A stretch of 64,000 nt of DNA from Pteria penguin. Lineage: Eukaryota > Mollusca > Bivalvia > Pterioida > Pteriidae. Under the pieces are notes generated by a model. That model did not search any database. It had not been told where the DNA came from and was given only the letters and a program-made list of their open reading frames with translations. The stretch covers positions 3,880,093 through 3,944,092 of the forward strand of contig CM068590.1 in the NCBI GenBank assembly GCA_035048485.1. Direction: 5' to 3'. The position numbers were made by a program, and so were the translations under genes. This document shows positions 45,866 through 57,880 of this stretch, one piece after another. Within the stretch, counting starts at the first letter, position 1; each line of letters starts with the position of its first letter.

Positions 45866-47030
45866 GTGATCGTTATATTGTTATGCTGTTGATTGGTAAG
45901 GTGATCTTTATAGTGTTATGCTGTTGATAGTTAAGGTGATAGTTATATATTTTGATGTTGATTGGTAAGGTGATCGTTATATTGTTATGATGTTGATTGG
46001 TAAGGTGATCGTTATAGTGTTATGCTGTTGATTGTTAAGGTGATTGTTATATATTTTGATGTTGATTGGTAAGGTGATCGTTATACTGTATGATGTGAAT
46101 TGGTAAGGTGATCGTTATATTGTTATAATGTTGATTGGTAAGGTGACCGTTATAGTGTTATGCTGTTGATTGGTAAGGTGATCGTTATATTGTTATAATG
46201 TTGATTGGTAAGGTGATCGTTATACTGTATGATATGAATTGGTAAGATGATCGTTATATTGTTATAATGTTGATTGGTAAGGTGATCGTTATACTGTATG
46301 ATATGAATTGGTAAGATGATCGTTATATTGTTATAATGTTGATTGGTAAGGTGATCGTTATACTGTATGATATGAATTGGTAAGATGATCGTTATATTGT
46401 TATAATGTTGATTGGTAAGGTGATCGTTATACTGTATGATATGAATTGGTAAGATGATCGTTATATTGTTATAATGTTGATTGGTAAGGTGATCGTTATA
46501 CTGTATGATATGAATTGGTAAGGTGATCGTTATATTGTTATAATGTTGATTGGTAAGGTGATCGTTATACTGTATGATATGAATTGGTAAGATGATCGTT
46601 ATATTGTTATAATGTTGATTGGTAAGGTGATCGTTATACTGTATGATATGAATTGGTAAGATGATCGTTATATTGTTATAATGTTGATTGGTAAGGTGAT
46701 CGTTATACTGTATGATATGAATTGGTAAGGTGATTGTTATATTGCCATGTTGTTGAATGCTGAGGTTATCGTTAAACTATTATGATGTTAATTGGTAAGG
46801 TGATTATCATATTGTTATAATGTACATTGGTAAAGTGATTGTTCTACTGTTATGATGTTAATTGGTAAGGTGATCGACTTTTGATATGATGTTGACTGGT
46901 AAGGTGATCGTTGTATTGTTATGATTTTATTTGGTAAAGTAATCGTTATACTATTATGATAATATTATACCGTTATTATGTTAATTGGTAAGGAAATCAT
47001 TATTTTGTTATGATGTTAGTTTGTTAATTA
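45866..47030. repeat. ~35-bp tandem repeat, unit B, with 69-bp dimer core
   Basis: Same unit as at 11,175. Between about 46,180 and 46,740 it is homogenised into about eight near-identical 69-bp dimers, whose two halves differ by 'gttatactgtatgatatg' versus 'gttatattgttataatg'. The outer copies are diverged monomers. Confidence 0.95.
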
Positions 47031-47034
47031 CTAA

Positions 47035-47645
47035 GGAGACGTTGATATTATTAAGCCGAGTATAAATTTGTTTGCTTCAGCTGAAAGTTACAGTTACTTA
47101 ATTAGAAGCCTAAGAGGTCTATGACACTAACCTGAATTAACTGTTTGAAAAAATTCGCCATCAATATATTGCATATTGATTTTAAATCTGATGAAAGACT
47201 TTCAAATTGTCTTTCAAATAGATGTTTCCAGTAAAAGTTCAAGGCAGCTACAACGCTTCTCTCTATAATATAACTTGGTATCAATCAATATCAATATGTT
47301 CAGTTTAGTCCTAAGTAGATCAAAGTTTATTAGTACACACTAACATTACAAACATCACTTTTCTCGCCGGAAAAATATTTTGCAATGGAACAAAAAACAA
47401 CAACCCATCTTAGGGCACCCTTCTATATCAGTCTTATACATTCGTTTTGATGATGTATGCAACCGGTCTGAAGAATTTCGTAAAAGGAAGGTCATCTCTG
47501 AGACTACGTCGTCCCACTCTGAGTCCGCCTCAGGGTCCAGTAAAACACTTTTGTACGGAACATTTAGTCATTTATATCTACGTGTTTTATTAAACTCCAC
47601 GCAGCAGTACCGGAAAATGTCGTAGGTATGAAGTTTCAAAAGACA
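47035..47645. other. TRIM downstream flank, unit B
   Basis: Matches 11,546-12,335. No gene is recognised; the short frames differ between the two copies by frameshifts. Confidence 0.5.
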
Positions 47646-47649
47646 GATG

Positions 47650-48335
47650 TCACGCTATAACATAGCTCACTTGAGCATTTGGTTTAGGTGAGGTAGGAAG
47701 TGAAGCTTTAACATTAGGTCACTTTAGCCTTTGGCTAGGCTAGTTTAAGACGTCACGTTATGACAAAAGATCACATAAGCCTTTGGATTAGGTGAGGTAG
47801 GACGGCACGCTAGGCAGGACGTCACGCTATAACAATATGTCACTTGAACCTCTGGCTGGCTTAGGTGAGTTAGGAAGTCAAGCTGAAACATTAGGTCACT
47901 TGAGTCGTTGGCTCTGGTGAGTAAAAACGTCACGCTATAACAATAGGTCACTAGAGCCTTTGGCTCTGGTAAGGTAGAACGTCATGTTATAGCAATAGGT
48001 CACTGGAGCCTTTGACTGTGTTGAGTTAGAACGTCAATTTATAACAATTGGTCATTTGAGTCTTTGGCTTAAGTGAGTTAAAACTTCACGCTATAACATT
48101 TATTCACTTGAGCCTTTGGATTTGGTGAGTAACGAAGTCACGCTATAACAATACGTCTCTTGAGCCTTTGGATTATGTGAGTTAAGACGTCACGCTATAA
48201 CATTAGCTTACTTGAGCTTTTGGTTCTGGTGAGGAAGAACGTCACACTATAACAATAGGTCATTGGAGCATTTCGTTTGGTTGAGTTAGAATTTCACGCT
48301 ATAACATTTGGTCACTGGAGCCTTTGCCTTATCTG
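47650..48335. repeat. ~52-bp tandem repeat, unit B
   Basis: About 13 imperfect copies with 'gtcacgctataacaataggt' and 'cacttgagcctttgg'. Paralogous to 12,335-12,965. Between its end and the gene, 48,345-48,400 repeats the 'tcgaatct...gacctgttta' segment found at 13,000-13,040. Confidence 0.9.
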
Positions 48336-48760
48336 ATGTTAAAACCACATTATTTTGACTCCGACGAAATTCGAATCTCTGACCTGTTTATCCATCAAAC
48401 CAAATCGGATGATCCAAGGGTGAGCGTTTCATGCATTAAATTCCAGGAAAACACAGAATCCCTATGAATATCATTATAACGGTATGTAACTGGGCGAGTG
48501 CTATGAATTTGTTCCTCGGCAGAATGAAACAAAAATATTTCGTGAATTCATAATTCAACCTTTCAACAATAATACAAATTTAATTTGGAAACTGCTTTCT
48601 CTAAACAATTTACCAACATTTGGTATTAAAAAGTGTTTCTCATGAATAATTTGCTTCACTTGAACAGTAGAGAACTTCGTTTTTCCTTTAACAGAAAATG
48701 GAGTATTTACACAACATAATGAAAAGAATGAACCAAGTTCATAGAATGAAAATGATAAGT

Positions 48761-50470
48761 TCATTGTAAGTATTTGATAATTTTCACCTTATTGGATAGC
48801 CAGTCCTCTCCCACCCAGGCATGTCCATCATCGTCAACATCTACAGACACAGGATACCGGATCCCATCCTTCTGTGTAGCCAGGTACTGTATAAAATGGC
48901 CATCCTGGTCCACTATGTGAATACGGTGGTTTTCACAATCTGTGATAAGGAGACGACCCTGACGGTCAGAACACAGGTCGTGAGGATTAAACCGAGAGTT
49001 ATTGCCATGTCCAGTATATTTGAACCGGTGGTCGCCATTTTTCTTAAACACCACGGCCAGCTCATTGTTATCCGACACGCAAATGTCTTCTGTTAGCTTG
49101 TTAATGGTAATATAGTAGGGATTTCTCACGTGTTTACTCTTTATCTCTCCGACCACCCGCCCTTCAGCATTGTAGATCCTTATATTTCTTCCATTTATAC
49201 CGATCACCAGCTCTCCACTCATTAGGCGGCCTAGACTTCGTGGATAGATACCCTTCGTCGTGAAGACTGTGCTGAGCTGACCACGTGGAGATAATGACCT
49301 GATACATTGGTTGACGATATCACTGTACACCAGTCCACCATCATCTGTTACACACTTACCTGACCAGTCATAGAGTTTACATCCAGCATCCACAGTACGG
49401 ACCACGTAACCACTCCTTTCCAATACATCAATCTTTGTGGTACAATTACCATGTACCCAGGCCTCATTTGGTGATCGTAGTCTTAGTCCAAATACCCTGT
49501 ACTTCATAGTAAGCTCAGTCTCACATACTGGATTCGGGATCAGTTTTAATGTTGTGCTATCCTGCTCGTGTTTTGTATACAATGTGTCTACATTACCATC
49601 CCTGTTTGAGTTGTCTGTTTTAATGTCCCCTGACTCTGATGTACTACCGGTTGTAGTTGGAGACTTGGTATGATCCATAGTGACTAGTTTTTCAAACTGT
49701 TTATGTAGGTTTTCTCTATATATACGACTTGGGGTAAATACTGGAAGATGCTGAGTAGCATCAATATGGTTCTTAGGCATATCCACTGAATCATGTCGTT
49801 GTTTCATGAATTTCAGCAAGTCAATTGGGTCAGCTGATCGTAGATGTTTGTCATATGAGAGAATTTCCTCATCAAAATGGTCTAAGCTCTCCTTGGTTTT
49901 TCTTATTTCTTCCTGTAAAAATGGCATAATAGTTTCATCCCTTATCTTCTGTACTTGCTTCATATTTTCTTTCAGTACATGTATGTCGTCTACCTTTCGA
50001 TGGATATGTTGTGCGTTATTTTTCATTCTTTGTTCGATATCAGCAATGGCGCTAAGGATATCCACCTGTGACTTATTTAATCCCTCCAATTCCTTTTGTA
50101 GACGGGGTCGGATTGTCTGAGACATTGTCTGGAGTTTTGTCATGGCTGTAGGTTTGATAGCCTCGTAAGCATCAGTAATGTTTATGTGGTTGTGGTGAAA
50201 GTGATTCTCCACTATACATGTCAGACATACAGGAATTTGGCATGGCTTGCAGTAAAGGTGATAACGCTCTCCAGGATGTTCTAAACACTCGGTCGGTGCC
50301 TCGCTTTCATGCCCTACTTCAAACGTGTATGGCACAGCTTCATGGTGTCGGTAAATCCTCTTAGATAAATGGTCGTCTTTACAGGGGGAGCAGAGTTTGA
50401 TCCCGCAATATTTACAGTATTGTTCTGCTGTATTGTCACAGAAAACGCAAACGGCTGACCACTGCGCCAT
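48761..50470 (-). CDS. RING-less B-box / coiled-coil / NHL-propeller protein (TRIM-like), paralogue 2
   Basis: A 569-residue uninterrupted frame starting MAQWSAVC. The domain order is the same as in paralogue 1: B-box 1 (Cys 8, 11, 19, 22, 27, 30), B-box 2 (ECLEHPGERYHLYCKPC and following), a coiled coil with a two-residue insertion relative to paralogue 1, a linker with repeated Ser/Thr, and a C-terminal NHL propeller (CSDRQGRLLITDCENHRIHI). About four residues in five agree with paralogue 1 in the parts I aligned by eye, most strongly in the B-boxes and NHL blades. The start lacks the 24-base segment that gives paralogue 1 its extra leader residues. The 5'-UTR acceptor, the downstream minisatellites and the AT-rich flank are shared, so both arose by the block duplication. 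Both appear intact and could be expressed. Confidence 0.87.
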   Translation of the reverse strand: MAQWSAVCVFCDNTAEQYCKYCGIKLCSPCKDDHLSKRIYRHHEAVPYTFEVGHESEAPTECLEHPGERYHLYCKPCQIPVCLTCIVENHFHHNHINITDAYEAIKPTAMTKLQTMSQTIRPRLQKELEGLNKSQVDILSAIADIEQRMKNNAQHIHRKVDDIHVLKENMKQVQKIRDETIMPFLQEEIRKTKESLDHFDEEILSYDKHLRSADPIDLLKFMKQRHDSVDMPKNHIDATQHLPVFTPSRIYRENLHKQFEKLVTMDHTKSPTTTGSTSESGDIKTDNSNRDGNVDTLYTKHEQDSTTLKLIPNPVCETELTMKYRVFGLRLRSPNEAWVHGNCTTKIDVLERSGYVVRTVDAGCKLYDWSGKCVTDDGGLVYSDIVNQCIRSLSPRGQLSTVFTTKGIYPRSLGRLMSGELVIGINGRNIRIYNAEGRVVGEIKSKHVRNPYYITINKLTEDICVSDNNELAVVFKKNGDHRFKYTGHGNNSRFNPHDLCSDRQGRLLITDCENHRIHIVDQDGHFIQYLATQKDGIRYPVSVDVDDDGHAWVGEDWLSNKVKIIKYLQ

Positions 50471-50508
50471 CTGCTATAGGCACTTTTTAGTAGCATACGT
50501 AGTACTTT

Positions 50509-50523
50509 CTGAAATTCAATAGA
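50509..50523 (-). promoter_or_regulatory. putative 3' splice site of a 5'-UTR intron, paralogue 2
   Basis: 'tctattgaatttcag' about 40 bases upstream of the ATG, conserved with the site at 15,108-15,122. Confidence 0.45.
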
Positions 50524-50564
50524 AATATAAAATAATATCTATTAGTAGAATGGTTAGCTTATTA

Positions 50565-51025
50565 AATCATATCACGTATGAAAATATTAACATATTTATA
50601 TCAAATAAATTTTACTATCAAATATTCATGTATGTGTTAAACATGAGACTTAAGGAATAAATCTGCAGGTTGTTAGTAAAATTTTCTCTGAAGAGATATT
50701 TTCAAAAATGAAAGAATGAATTTCATTTCGCAGCGGCTTTCAGAATATTCATAATTTCAAAATGATCTTTATTGTGTAATTTTGATATTCTAAAAAATGT
50801 TGCAAATGTGTCATGTTACGGTCTGGCGTTCTGGGCTGGGGTTAAATTTCGCGCTGAGGGGTATAACAGATAATCATAGTGTAATATATATAAAATCATA
50901 TCACTTATAAAAAGGCTTGAAATAAAATATGTAATTTTAATTTTACTATAATCAATTCGTATATATGTTAAACATGAGGCTCAAGGTCTGAGTCTGCAGA
51001 TTGGTATTAAAACTTTCTCTCAAAG
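50565..51025. repeat. local direct repeat of ~135 bp, copies ~320 bp apart
   Basis: 50,565-50,700 and 50,885-51,025 share 'aaatcatatcac', 'atgttaaacatgag' and 'aaactttctct'-type segments in the same order and orientation. They lie upstream of paralogue 2. No gene is present. Confidence 0.6.
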
Positions 51026-51600
51026 TGTTCAGGATTGAGCATATGCTCAGATTTTATTTTCAATACATTGCTCAAACCCATGCTCAAAACATCTATAACC
51101 TCTACCCAACTGAAACTCTAATATCGATCTTTACTAAGCACTTTTTCAGATTCTGAGTACAGAGTTTGCGTTGAGCACTTTTAAATATTATAATTTGGGG
51201 CAAGATTTACGTTGTGGCCACAAATGCGAAATTAAAGAATAATGTGTTCACTAGGAAGAATATTATTTAACGGAAAAATTACCTGTGGGGACAGACAGTT
51301 TTCAGTTTTGAGTACAAATTACTATAAACTATGAAAGCAACGTTAAAAATTCATTTGTTGTCTCTTTGAATTAATTAGAGGAGACTGTATATGATAAGGT
51401 GTTACCTGTAGGAAAGTTCAATAATAGAAAAACCTATCATATTTGTCTCTTGAACTGAATGGCAAGATTTATCAGCAGATAGTTGGGATTTCTATGGGCA
51501 CTAACTCTGCGCCTCTTATAGCATGTATTCCAATCAAACGATTCGACCTTACGGAGATCTTGGATGATACCTTTAGTTACATGTACATGTATCATGACAA
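51026..51600. other. no gene recognised
   Basis: AT-rich intergenic sequence between the TRIM-like gene and the retroelement relics. No repeat or domain was seen. Confidence 0.35.
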
Positions 51601-51614
51601 AATCTTAGTTATTA

Positions 51615-52260
51615 GTTAACCCTGACTTTGAAAGATATATAGCTAACATATACCCACCTGAACTTCATTTAAACAAAGACAATACAGAAATACTTTATAC
51701 AGAGAAATTTTGAACTTTCGACAATAATGGTCATTTGAACACCTCTCTATATGACAAACGTGACGATTTTAACTTCCAAATAACTAACTTTCCGTTTCTT
51801 TGCAGCAATATCCCGTCCTCACCTGCCTATGGAGTTTTTATATCTCAACTTATAAGGTACGCAAGAGCCTGTTCTCTATACGACGGTTTTATTCCAAGGG
51901 CCAAACGACTGGCCACTAAGTTGCTCATGCAGGGATATGTTAAAGAACGTTAGAAATCGTCACTGAGGAATTTCCACGGTCGCTATGGGGATCTTGTACG
52001 AAAATATGATGTGCCTCTTTCTAGAATGATTGATAATATTCTGGAATGCGACTAAATGACCTGTTCAGTGAACACCAAATATGACTTTGTATACCACTTT
52101 GTATTTTCGAATGTACAATTAGGAAAGCAAAACTCTTGATTCTGACATGTTTCTTAAGAACTGCTGTGACGGGTGATGCATGCAAACAGGAGACGCTTAC
52201 TCTCCCCGGGCACCTGGTCTCACCTCGGAATTTTTCAGTATTTCGGGTTTCACAACAGTT
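51615..52260 (+). pseudogene. reverse-transcriptase element relic, second family
   Basis: The frame 51,615-52,055 reads NPDFERYIANIYPPELHLNK, then YDKRDDFNFQITNFPFL and GVFISQLIRYARAC. Then come KRLATKLLMQGYVKER, a stop, FHGRYGDLVRKYDVPLSRM and a terminal stop. Two in-frame stops break it. It is the same superfamily as the element at 5,911 but a different lineage: the C-terminal part has 'GRYGDL.+KYDV'. The 3' part includes 'gcttactctccccgggcacc', which resembles the 3' UTR of mollusc copies. It has no counterpart in unit A. Confidence 0.7.
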
Positions 52261-52319
52261 CCTTTTTGAAACTTACACGATTTTGTATCTGTCCTTGGAC
52301 TTTCAGAATGATTAAAGGT

Positions 52320-53620
52320 TTGGTACTTCTTCGATATTGATTTTCTTGGACGTATACATTAAGACAATTAACAATAAAATTTATATCAATATTATGATAA
52401 ACATGACGAATTTAGATTTCCTGTTGTAAATTTTCCTCGTTCGTTTTACATTTTCAAAAAAAAAAAAATAATAATAATAATACTAATAAAAGAAAAAAAG
52501 AACCAAACCCAAAAATGGCCCCGGTCTTAAAAATAAATTATTTTTAGCATGAAGTCATTGTCAGGGTAAAAAGTCCTCATCTGAAAGGGCTTCATCTGAT
52601 TAGTTGAGCAGGCATGACAAATATGAAGTCTCTAACCCCCACGGTTCAAACGTTTTAGTCTAGGTTAAAGTTGACAAAAGACAGAACAAAACAATTTGCC
52701 TCCTAACTATCGACCCGGGTGCGTAAAAAGTACAAATAAAATTGGAACTTTTGACTCAGGGTTTCAAGTATCATGACTTAGAAAGTCTTCGGAAATTGGT
52801 TTAGGTCTTATTCAGAACTTTTATCAAAATTAAGAATATTACTTTGTATCCAATGGAATTTCTCATTGCAACTTCAACGGTGATCTTTTATACAAACTTA
52901 ATATAGGGTCTAAGATTCCAATAAGTTTATCTCGTCGAGTTCCAAAATAGAGAAAGGCTTTTCGTGATGTACAGTTTGACTCGGAGATATACAACAATAT
53001 ACCCGGGAAACTATCAAAAGGACAGTTATTCTTTTAATGATCAATTCAGCACTTTTATACAGAGATTTGTACTTGAACCTGGACGCTGACTAACAGGAAG
53101 GTGGGGCCTATATGGTGGACCTTGTTTGAACATTTTTAAAAGGAAAAATGGTCCAGAACAGCATTGCCTCTTACTATTATTTGGGAATCTGACAGATCAA
53201 GGGTCTGAGCTGGCTTCCAGATCGACAAAGCACAGTTCACTTATGTTAATGTCACTTTATGCATTTTTGATAACTTGGTCATACTCAGCATTACTATACA
53301 TGTTTATATTTTATGACCTCTCAACTTGAGAAAGTTGTTGATCATTGCTCTCTATGTGGAAGATCATTCATAGATTTTTAAATCGGTGTTCATTGATTAT
53401 ACAGCTTTGTGGAAAGTGGGTAGGAGTGCCCGTAAACCGGTTAACCACTCCAATTGATTGACTACTGCCATATCAATTCTCCGTCCGTATTACAACTACA
53501 CCTCAATCGATAGTCTTTTGTGATGTTATTGTAACAAGTTCTTTTTGTTTGGTTTTTTTTTTAATTATTTCATCATTAACAGTGCATTTCTATGGTGATT
53601 TCTGTCATATGGCAGAAACA
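52320..53620 (+). pseudogene. old reverse-transcriptase element relic, family of 5,911
   Basis: Fragments in order. 'tatgataaacatgacgaatt' gives YDKHDEFRFPVVNFPR. An A-rich interruption lies at 52,455-52,735. LELLTQGFKYHDL and VSNGISHCNFNGDLLYKL follow, and then the non-coding 'cccgtaaaccggttaaccac' that also marks the 3' part of the younger copies. Heavy substitution and frameshifts make it clearly older than the copies at 5,911, 34,192 and 61,435. Confidence 0.65.
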
Positions 53621-54735
53621 GATGTGTTTATCGTTTTCTTTGAGTACTGTAATTTTTGTAATAGATATATGCTAAAACGGCTCATGAGGGGTGGACAGGG
53701 GGTAGTAGCAACCCCAGGTGAATTTTGCAGTGTATACATATCTTAATGTGCTTAATGTGTATGGATAGAACCCAGAGAGACAAATTCAAAACAGCTTTCC
53801 TTTTGCTGATATCTCAGTACTATAAATGGGTACGGCAATGTCAAAATTCCCAATTTTCACATAAAAATTTTCCTTATATAATTCTTGATTGATTTCGCGA
53901 CCAAGACGGGACCAACATTTCTCAAAATTACAGAATTTTTGTCATTTCTATTTTTTATGCAGATTAGCCCTCTTTCTTTAACACCCCTATCCCCTCCTCT
54001 CCTTCCTCACCCTCCTGCGTCTAGACTCACCCTCATTTCACAATATGGCATCATTATGATGGACTAAAACGTATAACTTAGCTGAAATCGGTTTGGGCAG
54101 AATTTTGCCAAAAATAAAAGTGTTTATTGTCAAACTTGTGTTACTATACAACAATATGTTATTGATGGGAAAAACCGTCTTCCTTTCTGAAAAAAAAATA
54201 TTCTCTTGCCCCAAGTTTTGGGCAAAGAAAATTATATGACCGGGTTTGCACCCCCCTCCCTCCCCGATTATCAAATGGACGGTACTTTAAAAAAAAAACA
54301 ACATAGTGATGTGGGGATGTGTACGTAGACATCAATAAGTTTTTCTTTTCTTTTTCTTTTCTTTTCTTTCTTTCTTTCTTTTATTCTTTCTTTCTTTCTT
54401 TCTGTCTTTCGTTCTTTCTTTCTTTCTTTCTTTCTTGTTTCTTTTTTTTTTTTTTTTTTGAAAATAATGTAACACTGTGACTTTATTTCATGCTGATTAA
54501 ACACTCTTCCCCCAATTATATTTCATTATCTCCCAAATTAGCAAATAGACAATACCTTCAAACACAACATAGCGATAAGGGCATATGTAAGTAGACAGCA
54601 AAGGGGGAGGGGTTGTTGGCTTTTTTTTTTTTTATTTTCTTTTAATAAAATAATGAAACACTCTTAGGTTCATGCTGATACAACACCCCTCCCCAAATTA
54701 TATTTCCTAATTACCATGTGCCATCACGGTTTTCC
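53621..54735. other. spacer between units B and C
   Basis: No gene is recognised. It contains pyrimidine-rich stretches (53,960-54,020), T-runs, and a 'ccctccctccccgattat...' segment near 54,255 that recurs more weakly near 54,505 and 54,690 together with '...caaacacaacatag', suggesting a small local duplication. Confidence 0.4.
54340..54460. repeat. (TTTC)n microsatellite
   Basis: About 120 bases of TTTC/TTTCTT repeats ending in a T-run. The minus-strand frame 54,271-54,504 is its Lys/Glu/Arg translation. Confidence 0.95.
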
Positions 54736-54739
54736 TTAC

Positions 54740-55359
54740 TTCGCTGACTATGCGCAACAGGATGTAATTTGCAGCTAATGTTTATAGATACAATTAAATG
54801 CCATAACGGTCAATGGCACAAGAATTAAAAACAGTGAATATATGCAATAATTGTGGAAGTATTTCTGAGTATTAGTACATGTTCACATAGACAGACGGAC
54901 AGACAGAAAGATAATCTACAGTATAATCGAGACACTGTTAGTGAACTGAAAAGACGTGAATAAATTTATAGATAGAATACACGGCCTTTTCTCTCATGGG
55001 AGCGGAGAATTGAAATATACGTTAAGAACAGTAGTGTAATATTTATAAGAACTGTAAATCATGACACCCCTTTATCATTACATATGGAAACCGAAAGTGA
55101 AATGATAAATTCTCGTGTCATACACATTTATATCGGCTATATTATAATAAGGACATTTCAAGAACAATGATAATTCTGTTCTAATAATACTTTAAAACTG
55201 AACTAACCTCACTATCATCTGACGACAAAAGTATATATAGATAGCTCTATGTCTAGCAATAAAAGCACGGACTATTCGCAATGATTTTCCCCAAAAAGTG
55301 ACGTCAGTAACCTACTTTTATCTTATATCAGTGGTAGGCAAGCTGAGGTTTCAGACAGT
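54740..55359. repeat. unit C left arm
   Basis: Matches 425-700, 1,075-1,180 and 1,600-1,755 of unit A, with deletions and more substitutions than B. The shared 'gctgactatgcgcaacagga' near 54,741 is closer to B ('tgactattcgcattagga'). A TGACGTCA site lies near 55,300. Confidence 0.75.
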
Positions 55360-57880
55360 TTATTAACCAGAGTATGTACTACAAGGTAGAAGTGAGGGTA
55401 AATGGGGAAGAGTGTATGAGAGGTCGTGGTGTGGTTAACCAGATGATTGTGGTACTGGGTAGAAGTCATGGTAAACGGTGAAGAGGTTGTGAGAGATCAT
55501 GGAGTGGTTAACCAGATGTATGTGGTACAGGATAGAAGTGAGGGTAAACTTGGGGGGGGGGGAGGGTATGAGAAATCATGGAGTGGTTAACCAGATGTAT
55601 GTGGTACAGGGTAGAAGTAAGGGTAAATGAGGAAGAGTGTATGAGAGGTCGTGGAGTGGTTAACTAGATGTATGTGGTACAGGGTAGAAGTGAAGGTAAA
55701 TGAGGAAGAGTGTATGAGAGGTCGTGGAGTGGTTAACCAGATGTATGTGGTACAGGGTAGAAGCGAGGGTAAATGAGGAAGAGTGTATAAGAGGTCGTGG
55801 AATGCTTAACCAGATGTATGTGGTACAGGGTAGAAGTGAGGGTAAATGGGGAAGAGGGTATGAGAGGTCGTGAAGTGGTTAACCAGATGTATGTGGTACA
55901 GGGTAGAAGTAAGGGTAAATGAGGAAGAGTGTATGAGAGGTCGTGGAGTGGTTAACCAGATTTATGTGGTACAGGGTATAAGTGAGGGTAAATGGCGAAG
56001 AGGGTATGAGATATTTAGGAGTGTTTAACCAGATGTATGTGGTACAGGGTAGAAGTAAGGGTAAATGTGGAAGAGGGTATGAGAGGTCGTAGAGTGGTTA
56101 ACCAGATGTATGTGGTACAGGGTAGAAGTGAGGGTAAATGAGGAAGAGTGTATGAGAGGTTGTGGTGTGGTTAACCAGATGTATGTGGTACAGGGTAGAA
56201 GTAAGTGTAAATGGGGAAGAGGGTATGAGAAGTCGTAGAGTGGTTAACCAGATGTATGTGGTACAGGGTAGAAGTGAGGGTAAATGAGGAAGAGTGTATG
56301 AGAGGTCGTGGTGTGGTTAACCAGATGTATGTGGTACAGGTAGAAGTAAGGGTAAATGAGGAAGGGGGTATGAGAGGTCGTGGAGTAGTTAACCAGATGT
56401 ATGTGGTACAGGGTAGAAGTGAGGGTAAATGAGGAAGAGTGTATGAGAGTGTATGAGAGGTCGTGGAGTGGTTAACCAGATGTATGTGGTACAGGGTAGA
56501 AGTGAGGGTAAATGGGGAAGATGGTATGAGAGATCGTGCAGTGGTTAACCAGATGTATGTGGTACAGGGTAGAAGTGACGGTAAATGGGGAAGAGGGTAT
56601 GAGAGATCATAGTTAACGAGATGTATGTGGTAAATGGTAGAAATAAATGGCGAAGAGTGTATCAGAGATCGAGGAGTTGTTAACTATATGTATGTATTAC
56701 AGGATACAGGTGAGATTAAATGGTATCGGAGATGGTTGTGTGGTTAACCAGATGTGTGTGGTACAAGGTAGAGGTAATGGTAAATGGGGAAGAGGGTGTG
56801 AAAGATCATGGAGTGGTTAACCAGATGTATGTGGTACAGGGTAGAAGTGAGGGTAAATGGGAAAGAGGGTATCAGAGATCGTGGAGTGGTTAACCAGATG
56901 TATGTGGTACAGGGTAGAAGTGGGGTAAATGAGGAAGAGGGTATCAGAGGTCGTTGAGTGGTTAACCAGATGTATGTGGTACAGGGTAGAAGTGAGGGTA
57001 AATGAGGAAGAGTGTATGAGAGGTTGTGGTGTGGTTAACCAGATGTATGTGGTACAGGGTAGAAGTAAGTGTAAATGGGGAAGAGGGTATGAGAAGTCGT
57101 AGAGTGGTTAACCAGATGTATGTGGTACAGGGTAGAAGTGAGGGTAAATGAGGAAGAGTGTATGAGAGGTCGTGGTGTAGTTAACCAGATGTATGTGGTA
57201 CAGGTAGAAGTAAGGGTAAATTAGGAAGAGGGTATGAGAGGTCGTGGAGTAGTTAACCAGATGTATGTGGTACAGGGTAGAAGTGAGGGTAAATGAGGAA
57301 GAGTGTATGAGAGTGTATGAGAGGTCGTGGAGTGGTTAACCAGATGTGTGTGGTACAGGGTAGAAGTGAGGGTAAATGGGGAAGATGGTATGAGAGATCG
57401 TGCAGTGGTTAACCAGATGTATGTGGTACAGGGTAGAAGTGAAGGTAAATGGGGAAGAGGGTATGAGAGATCATAGTTAACGAGATGTATGTGGTAAATG
57501 GTAGAAATAAATGGCGAAGAGTGTATCAGAGATCGAAGAGTTGTTAACTGTATGTATGTATTACAGGATACAGGTGAGATTAAATGGTATCGGAGATGGT
57601 TGTGTGGTTAACCAGATGTATGTGGTACAAGGTAGAGGTAATGGTAAATGGGGAAGAGGGTGTGAAAGATCATGGAGTGGTTAACCAGATGTATGTGGTA
57701 CAGGGTAGAAGTGAGGGTAAATGGGAAAGAGGGTATCAGAGGTCGTGGAGTGGTTAACCAGATGTATGTGGTACAGGGTAGAAGTGGGGTAAATGGGGAA
57801 GAGGGTATCAGAGGTCGTTGAGTGGTTAACCAGATGTATGTGGTACAGGGTAGAAGTGAAGCTAAATGGGGAGGAGGGTA
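55360..57880. repeat. ~73-bp minisatellite, unit C (about 35 copies) with 864-bp sub-duplication
   Basis: The largest of the three arrays. A distinctive variant block ('gagagatcatagttaacgag', then 'ggagttgttaactatatg') occurs at 56,601 and again at 57,465. This shows that about twelve units (864 bp) were duplicated as a block. Minus-strand frames in it are repeat artefacts. Confidence 0.95.

Noticed and set aside
54271..54504. Lys/Arg/Glu-rich minus-strand frame
   Set aside because: It translates the (TTTC)n microsatellite.
22705..57880. CRISPR-like array (regular repeats with spacing) in the 73-bp, 34-bp and 52-bp arrays
   Set aside because: The units are contiguous with no unique spacers, the genome is animal, and there are no cas genes. 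They are minisatellites.
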